From positions 1 through 13,140 of the forward strand of contig JBBSGA010000162.1 of NCBI GenBank assembly GCA_038254585.1: 13,140 nucleotides of DNA, written 5' to 3'. The notes under the pieces were generated by a model. That model did not search any database. It saw only the letters and a program-made list of their open reading frames with translations, and was not told the origin of the DNA. The position numbers and the translations under genes are program-made. The stretch is from JBBSGA01 sp038254585 (GTDB taxonomy: Bacteria > Chloroflexota > Chloroflexia > Chloroflexales > Kallotenuaceae). This document shows positions 9,133-13,140 of this stretch, piece by piece (the first letter of the stretch is position 1; each line of letters opens with the position of its first letter).

Positions 9133-9814
9133 GCGGCTTTTCGATGAATGAGCGCTCCATACCCGGCGCGGTGGGAGTTTGCAATGTCGTTCCGCCTCCG
9201 AAGAGCGGAGAGTCGGTGGAGGGCCTAGCCGGAGCAGGCTTTGGCGCTGCAGTCGCCGCGGGCCGTTGGGAAGTGACGAGACGCCGGACGAGCTGGGCAA
9301 GGGTCACGATAAGGGATACGACGGCGAGCGCCCACGCGAGACCCAAGAGGATTAGATCGAGACGATCGAGGAGGAAGCGGCTGGCAACGCCGGCACGGAT
9401 CCAGCTCTGACGGGGAGCAAGCGCGGTCTCGCCATAGTAGAGCAACTGGGTAAAGCGCAATGTAAAGCCGACCACCAGGCCCCCGTTGATCAGGCCCAGG
9501 AGCGCGCCGACACCTCGATGGGCGGCCGGCATTCGAGCAGGGCGGCGCGGTACGAGGCTGCCACTGCCGTACCCAGAGAGCAGTGTCGTAATCCAGAGGA
9601 GACCCATCGCCGCGACCCAGCGCCCGGTGCCGGGGAGCCAGCCCGTCCGGCGTGACACGACGATCCCCCAGCGCTCACCCCATAGAGTGACGAGTAGTAC
9701 GCCGAGCAGGATACCGATAAGGACCATGACCTCCTTAATGGCGCCACGGCGCAGCCCGTTTAGTGCGCCAACGAGCAGTGCCAGGCCGACTATGATTGTT
9801 CCTGCCAGGGCCAT
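9107..9814 (-). CDS. CvpA-family membrane protein (235 aa)
   Basis: Integral membrane protein of the CvpA (colicin V production) family, whose members are linked to envelope homeostasis but whose biochemical role is unsettled. About five hydrophobic segments are visible: ~3-20, 27-46, 66-86, 104-125 and 153-176. Family features include the GLRRGAIKEV loop after the first helix and the Gly-rich helix GVGALLGLINGGLVVGF. After the last helix comes a ~55-residue Pro/Ala-rich, disordered-looking tail ending KPPTPGGGAT. The ATG at 9814 has GGGGAGG six bases upstream. It is divergent from yvcK, and its last codons overlap the terminator of the small unit on the plus strand. No partner gene is in the same operon. 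Confidence 0.8.
   Translation of the reverse strand: MALAGTIIVGLALLVGALNGLRRGAIKEVMVLIGILLGVLLVTLWGERWGIVVSRRTGWLPGTGRWVAAMGLLWITTLLSGYGSGSLVPRRPARMPAAHRGVGALLGLINGGLVVGFTLRFTQLLYYGETALAPRQSWIRAGVASRFLLDRLDLILLGLAWALAVVSLIVTLAQLVRRLVTSQRPAATAAPKPAPARPSTDSPLFGGGTTLQTPTAPGMERSFIEKPPTPGGGAT
9119..9141 (+). terminator. Intrinsic terminator of the small unit
   Basis: GCCGCC (9119-9124), a 7-base loop, GGCGGC (9132-9137) and four Ts (9138-9141). It lies within the 3' end of cvpA, on the opposite strand. No major plus-strand gene precedes it, which supports a short transcript from the 8860 promoter. Confidence 0.6.
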
Positions 9815-9863
9815 ACCACGCCTCCCCTAGACGGTGCGCATGAGAGTAGTGCCTCGGAAGGGC

Positions 9864-9872
9864 ATTCTAGCA
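9864..9872 (-). promoter_or_regulatory. Extended -10 promoter for cvpA
   Basis: On the minus strand this reads TGC then TAGAAT. A TTGCCC hexamer lies 15 bases upstream, slightly too close for an ideal -35. The start site would be near 9857, leaving a leader of ~43 bases. Confidence 0.5.
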
Positions 9873-9916
9873 CACGGAGGCGCCGGGCAATGGGTATCGA
9901 GGCGGTCGATCTGCGC

Positions 9917-9922
9917 TATGAT
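9917..9922 (+). promoter_or_regulatory. Possible -10 for yvcK
   Basis: TATGAT, without a good -35. If used, transcription starts near 9929, after the alternative ATG at 9890, and would settle the start of yvcK at 9953. Confidence 0.3.
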
Positions 9923-9952
9923 GAGGCGCGGGGCGAAACACGTGGAGGTTTG

Positions 9953-11269
9953 ATGGCGCGCCGCAGGCTGTTCAATCTTAAATGGCTCCTGCCGGGGATG
10001 CACGTTAAGCGCTGGCTTGTGCTGCTCTTTGCAGGTATCACGCTTGGCGCGCTAGGGGTGGCGCTGCTGCTCCGCGATCTCTACGACGCGGGGTATCGGT
10101 TTCCTCCGTCAGTCTACTATCTCACGCTGCAGTTCTGGCCACGACCCATGCGGGCACTCGTCGTCGGGAGCCTCGCGCTTTTCATGATGTCTGTAGCGGT
10201 GTACCGTCTACAGCAGTCGCTGCTGGCGGCCGTGCTCCCTCAACGTAAGCCGGGAGGCCTGGCAAATATCGTCTATGCTCACCGCCTGGCCCGACCGGGA
10301 CCACGGATTGTCGCGATCGGCGGAGGCCATGGGCTATCGACACTGCTAAGCGGGCTGAAGCAGCACACCGCGGCGATCACGGCGATCGTCAACGTTGCAG
10401 ACGACGGCGGCTCCTCGGGGCGCCTGAGACGCGAGTATGGCGTCCTGCCGCCCGGAGACATCCGTCGCTGCCTCGCAGCTCTGGCCGAGACTGACGAAGG
10501 GCTGATGAAGCGGCTCTTTGAGTATCGCTTTCCGGCGGGCGAAGGGCTGGAAGGGCATACCTTCGGCAATCTTTTTATCACTGCCCTGGACGACCTGACC
10601 GGCTCGTTCGACGAGGCGATCCAGGCGGCATCGGATGTGCTAGCCGTGCGAGGCCGGGTGATTCCGCCGACGCTGATGGATGTTACGCTGGCGGCCGAAC
10701 TGCAGGTACCGGTGGGAGCCGAGGGCCGGACGATCGAGGGGGAGTCCCAGATTGCGAATGGCGGCCTGCCGATCAAGCGAGTCTTCCTGCGCCCGGCAGA
10801 CGCCCCGGCCTATCCCGCGGCGGTGCGAGCAATTCTCGAGGCCGATATGGTAGTGATCGGGCCTGGCAGCCTGTTTACATCACTGCTCCCCGTGCTGCTG
10901 GTCGCCGACGTGCTGCACGCCCTGCGGGCCTGCAACGCTCTGCGCGTCTACGTCTGCAACGTCGCAACTGAGCCAGGCGAGACGGATCACTTCGGCGTTG
11001 CCGCGCACCTCAACGCGCTCCTGGAGCACATCGGCACGGGCTGCATCGATATTGCACTAGTGAACGACAACCAGCGCCCGGCCGGGAATTTTGCACCGGA
11101 GTGGATCGGGCGAACCGCGATCGTGCCCTTGGACGTGGGCTGTATCCCAGCGCTGGAGCTAGTCGCGGCCGACATTATTAACCCGCAGAATCCGCTCAGG
11201 CACGATAATCAGAAGCTGGCCAGCGAGCTTATGCGACTGCTCCAGGAACATCGGGAGACGAGCCGGTAA
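9953..11269 (+). CDS. yvcK: YvcK/GlmR-type protein with an N-terminal membrane anchor (438 aa)
   Basis: Member of the YvcK/CofD-like family. In Bacillus subtilis YvcK (GlmR) binds UDP-GlcNAc, supports carbon flow into the cell envelope and is needed on gluconeogenic substrates. The conserved core starts near residue 117 with IVAIGGGHGLSTLLSG (GGGHG at 123-127), then ADDGGSSGRLR (149-159), PPGDIRRCLAAL, a GHTFGN motif and IGPGSLFTSLLPVLL. The first ~115 residues are extra compared with the ~320-residue Bacillus protein. They contain two hydrophobic segments (about 20-41 and 66-86), suggesting membrane tethering with the core in the cytoplasm. I chose ATG 9953 (GGAGGT 9944-9949); an alternative ATG at 9890 also has GGAGG nine bases upstream and would add 21 residues. 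It is divergent from cvpA and upstream of gap. The rapZ and whiA neighbours common in Firmicutes are absent here. Confidence 0.9.
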   Translation: MARRRLFNLKWLLPGMHVKRWLVLLFAGITLGALGVALLLRDLYDAGYRFPPSVYYLTLQFWPRPMRALVVGSLALFMMSVAVYRLQQSLLAAVLPQRKPGGLANIVYAHRLARPGPRIVAIGGGHGLSTLLSGLKQHTAAITAIVNVADDGGSSGRLRREYGVLPPGDIRRCLAALAETDEGLMKRLFEYRFPAGEGLEGHTFGNLFITALDDLTGSFDEAIQAASDVLAVRGRVIPPTLMDVTLAAELQVPVGAEGRTIEGESQIANGGLPIKRVFLRPADAPAYPAAVRAILEADMVVIGPGSLFTSLLPVLLVADVLHALRACNALRVYVCNVATEPGETDHFGVAAHLNALLEHIGTGCIDIALVNDNQRPAGNFAPEWIGRTAIVPLDVGCIPALELVAADIINPQNPLRHDNQKLASELMRLLQEHRETSR

Positions 11270-11275
11270 GCTGGA

Positions 11276-11307
11276 GGAGCGACCGCAAAACGCGGATGGC
11301 TCCCTTT
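11276..11307 (+). terminator. Probable terminator after yvcK
   Basis: GGAGC (11276-11280) pairs with GCTCC (11299-11303), and CCGC (11283-11286) with GCGG (11292-11295), with a small internal loop between and an AAAAC apical loop. Only CTTT follows, so it would be weak. It lies directly after the yvcK stop and before the gap promoter. Confidence 0.45.
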
Positions 11308-11310
11308 CGC

Positions 11311-11338
11311 TTGCGGATTGGGGCTAGTGTGCTATTCT
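11311..11338 (+). promoter_or_regulatory. Promoter for gap
   Basis: TTGCGG (11311-11316), a 16-base spacer, and an extended -10 with TGC (11330-11332) then TATTCT (11333-11338). Transcription would start near 11345, giving a ~135-base leader, long for a glycolytic gene. Confidence 0.55.
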
Positions 11339-11370
11339 AAACTGGTAGTGGGTGCCGGTAGGCAGTGGAG

Positions 11371-11441
11371 TGCCGGAAGCTGGCAACTGCGTGGGAAGGA
11401 AGAGTGAAGCACCGGGGCCGAGAGCCCGTAGGCTTCCGGCA
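11371..11441 (+). promoter_or_regulatory. Long-range stem in the gap leader
   Basis: TGCCGGAAGC (11371-11380) is perfectly complementary to GCTTCCGGCA (11432-11441), enclosing ~51 bases. The stem can extend to GGA/TCC across one bulged G. A near-direct repeat of the left strand (GTGCCGGTAGGCA at 11352-11364) and the GCAGT/ACTGC pair at 11362-11366 and 11386-11390 offer competing folds. I recognise no known riboswitch or T-box signature. Confidence 0.4.
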
Positions 11442-11479
11442 TCCGATGGATAACTGCTGCGAGTGAGGAGCACATAAGC

Positions 11480-12520
11480 ATGGCACGTGTAGCGATCAAT
11501 GGATTCGGCCGGATCGGCCGGCAGGTCTTCAAGGCGCTCCTGGAGCGGTATCCGGATGAGATCGAGGTCGTCGCGATCAATGACCTGACCGATAACGAGA
11601 CGCTGGCGCATCTTCTGCGCTATGACTCGACCTATGGCATCTTCGACGCGGAGGTCGAGGCGACGGAGTCGTCGATAACGGTCGAGCAGGACGAGCAACG
11701 GCACGAGATCCGCGCCCTGGCCGAGAAGGATCCAACCAAGCTACCGTGGGGCGATCTGAACGTCGACATCGTGATCGAGTCGACCGGACGCTTTACGGAC
11801 GCCGAGAAGGCACGGGCGCATCTCCAGGCAGGCGCCAAGAAAGTGATCATCACGGCGCCGGCGAAGGGCGAGGATATCACGATCTGCCTGGGCGTCAACG
11901 AAGAAAAGTACGATCCCGAGAAGCACAACATCATCTCGAACGCCTCGTGTACTACGAACTGTCTGGCGCCGGTCGCCAAGGTTCTGAATGATTCGTTTGG
12001 GATCAGGCGTGGCTTGATGACCACGATCCACTCGTACACCATGGATCAGAACCTTCAGGATAATGTGCACAAGGATCTCCGCAGGGCTCGCGCGGCCGCG
12101 ATGAACATCGTCCCGACGACCACCGGCGCTGCGAAGGCCGTCGCGCTGGTGATCCCAGAGCTCAAGGGCAAGTTCGACGGCTTCGCGCTGCGCGTGCCGA
12201 CGCCGACGGTCTCGATCGTCGACTTCGTCGCCGAGCTCGAGCGTGGGGCAAGCGTGGAAGAGATCAACAATGCCTTCCGTGAGGCCGCCGATGGCGACAT
12301 GGAAGGTATTCTCGGCGTCTCGGATGAGCCGCTCGTCTCGAGCGACTATATCGGCACCGAGTTCTCGAGTGTCGTCGATACCCTGCTGACTATGGAAATG
12401 GGCGACAACTTCGTCAAGGTTGTCTCGTGGTACGACAACGAGTGGGGCTACTCCTGCCGAGTTGCGGACCTCACGGCGATGGTCGGCGAAGAGATGACGC
12501 CCGGGGCGAACAACCAGTAG
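11480..12520 (+). CDS. gap: Glyceraldehyde-3-phosphate dehydrogenase, type I (346 aa)
   Basis: Cytoplasmic glycolytic enzyme that oxidises and phosphorylates glyceraldehyde-3-phosphate to 1,3-bisphosphoglycerate. The N-terminal Rossmann motif is VAINGFGRIGR. VVAINDLTDNETLAHLLRYDS carries the Asp typical of NAD-using GapA enzymes. The catalytic motif ASCTTNC places the nucleophile at Cys157, with the partner His184 in TTIHSYT. PTTTGAAKAV, RVPTPTVSIVD and the C-terminal WYDNEWGYS are intact, so the enzyme should be active and is most likely the glycolytic form. Length is normal. The ATG at 11480 has GAGGAG nine bases upstream. Unlike many genomes, pgk and tpiA do not follow. The gene has its own promoter, a structured leader and a terminator. 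Confidence 0.98.
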   Translation: MARVAINGFGRIGRQVFKALLERYPDEIEVVAINDLTDNETLAHLLRYDSTYGIFDAEVEATESSITVEQDEQRHEIRALAEKDPTKLPWGDLNVDIVIESTGRFTDAEKARAHLQAGAKKVIITAPAKGEDITICLGVNEEKYDPEKHNIISNASCTTNCLAPVAKVLNDSFGIRRGLMTTIHSYTMDQNLQDNVHKDLRRARAAAMNIVPTTTGAAKAVALVIPELKGKFDGFALRVPTPTVSIVDFVAELERGASVEEINNAFREAADGDMEGILGVSDEPLVSSDYIGTEFSSVVDTLLTMEMGDNFVKVVSWYDNEWGYSCRVADLTAMVGEEMTPGANNQ

Positions 12521-12543
12521 GTTGCGATGTTCCAACCGGCCGA

Positions 12544-12569
12544 GGGGTGCCAACGGGGCGCCCCTTTAT
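12544..12569 (+). terminator. Intrinsic terminator after gap
   Basis: An 8-bp stem, GGGGTGCC (12544-12551) with GGCGCCCC (12557-12564) including one G-U pair, closes a 5-base loop and is followed by TTTAT. The strong stem and short T tract end the gap transcript 24 bases after its stop codon. Confidence 0.6.
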
Positions 12570-12607
12570 CGTGGCCGCCATCGAGACGAGACGCCCTCCG
12601 GAGTACC

Positions 12608-13140
12608 GTGTTAGTCTCCGTCGCCATCATTGCCCGGGATGAAGAGCGCCATATCCTCGATGCGATCCGCTCCGCCGCACCGATCGCGGCCGAAATGGTT
12701 GTGCTGCTCGATCCTCGGACGGTTGACCGGACGCAGACGATCGCCACTGTCGAGGGAGCGCGGGTGTTCCTCGAGCCTTTTCGCTCGCACGCAGCGCAGC
12801 GTAACCGCGCGCTTGCAATCTGTCACGAGCCATGGGTGCTATTTCTCGACGCGGACGAGAGGCTCACGGCCGACCTGACCGTCGAGATCGGGCAGCTCTC
12901 CGATCGGCAGGATTGCGCCGGTTTTTCCATCCCGCGCTACAATCTCTACTGGGGACGCCGCCTGCGCGGCGGCGGCTGGTATCCGGATCGGCAGATGCGC
13001 CTCTTGCGCAAGGCCGCGGCTCAGTATGATGAGCGGCGCCTGATCCATGAGTTTCCGGAGCTCGAGGGCCCGGCCGGAGAGCTGCGCGGACATCTGATCC
13101 ATATCAACGTCGAATCGTGGCATGAGCTTCGCGGCAAGCA
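12608..13140 (+). CDS. Family 2 glycosyltransferase, 5' part, runs off the window
   Basis: The visible 177 residues form the GT-A catalytic domain of a family 2 glycosyltransferase that uses a nucleotide sugar. It opens with VSVAIIARDEERHILDAI, the nucleotide-binding strand and loop. The metal-binding DxD region follows in WVLFLDADERL, and then the YW/GWYPDRQMRLLRK segment seen in WaaE/LgtF-like lipopolysaccharide and envelope transferases. Substrate and acceptor cannot be told. The start is a GTG at 12608, with GGAG (12600-12603) four bases upstream; no ATG in this frame fits the protein start. It lies 87 bases after gap, beyond a terminator, and I saw no clear promoter for it, so read-through or a promoter inside gap is possible. 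Confidence 0.88.
   Translation, partial: MLVSVAIIARDEERHILDAIRSAAPIAAEMVVLLDPRTVDRTQTIATVEGARVFLEPFRSHAAQRNRALAICHEPWVLFLDADERLTADLTVEIGQLSDRQDCAGFSIPRYNLYWGRRLRGGGWYPDRQMRLLRKAAAQYDERRLIHEFPELEGPAGELRGHLIHINVESWHELRGK

Larger units (their letters stand above)
8895..9141 (+). ncRNA. Candidate small transcript of about 247 bases (sRNA or small-protein mRNA)
   Basis: Bounded by the near-consensus promoter at 8860-8888 and the intrinsic terminator at 9119-9141. I could not match it to 6S RNA, tmRNA, RNase P RNA, SRP RNA or a riboswitch from motifs I know. Its last ~35 bases are antisense to the 3' end of cvpA. It contains two overlapping short reading frames, listed separately. Whether it works as RNA, as mRNA or not at all cannot be decided from sequence alone. 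Confidence 0.4.

Noticed and set aside
8895..9141. 6S RNA, SRP RNA, tmRNA or RNase P RNA in the small transcript
   Set aside because: I looked for the GGAAG/AGCAGCC SRP apical motif, end pairing typical of 6S, a tRNA-like domain and the RNase P core, and found none. A covariance search could overrule this.
11345..11479. T-box or known riboswitch in the gap leader
   Set aside because: There is no AGGGUGGNACCGCG-type T-box motif, no known aptamer core I recognise and no terminator with a T tract before the start codon.

Overview
This is a GC-rich bacterial chromosome segment of mostly housekeeping genes. I lean towards Chloroflexota (Thermomicrobia or Sphaerobacter-like). The reasons are the tandem CpXC-domain proteins with short helical repeats, a YvcK homologue with an N-terminal membrane anchor, and intergenic heptamer (TCAGNAG-type) repeats. 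This is inference from protein character; no rRNA or other marker is present.

Layout. The minus strand carries the 5' part of fabF (1-527), preceded by a striking heptamer inverted repeat in its leader. Two adjacent CpXC zinc-binding paralogues follow (671-1837 and 1841-2740), then an unrecognised 317-residue protein (2877-3830). A divergent promoter region separates that gene from mfd on the plus strand (4030-7734). A minus-strand REC-GGDEF response regulator (7808-8692) converges on mfd. Next is a 414-base gap holding a near-consensus sigma-70 promoter, an overlapping operator-like dyad and a small transcript that ends at an intrinsic terminator inside the 3' end of a minus-strand CvpA-family gene (9107-9814). 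Divergent from cvpA is a membrane-anchored yvcK/glmR homologue (9953-11269). Then come gap (11480-12520), with a long structured leader and a terminator, and the start of a family 2 glycosyltransferase (12608-13140, running off the end).

How the genes relate. fabF (fatty acid synthesis), mfd (transcription-coupled repair), yvcK (control of carbon flux into the cell envelope) and gap (glycolysis) are core functions. Most sit in single-gene units, each with its own promoter. Six of these promoters share an extended -10 element (TGn followed by a TATAAT-like hexamer). The accessory part is the CpXC pair plus the 317-residue protein, and the small unit at 8857-9141. These, with the hairpins in the fabF, mfd and gap leaders, are the best candidates for undescribed biology. 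I do not see a clear-cut new multi-gene system.
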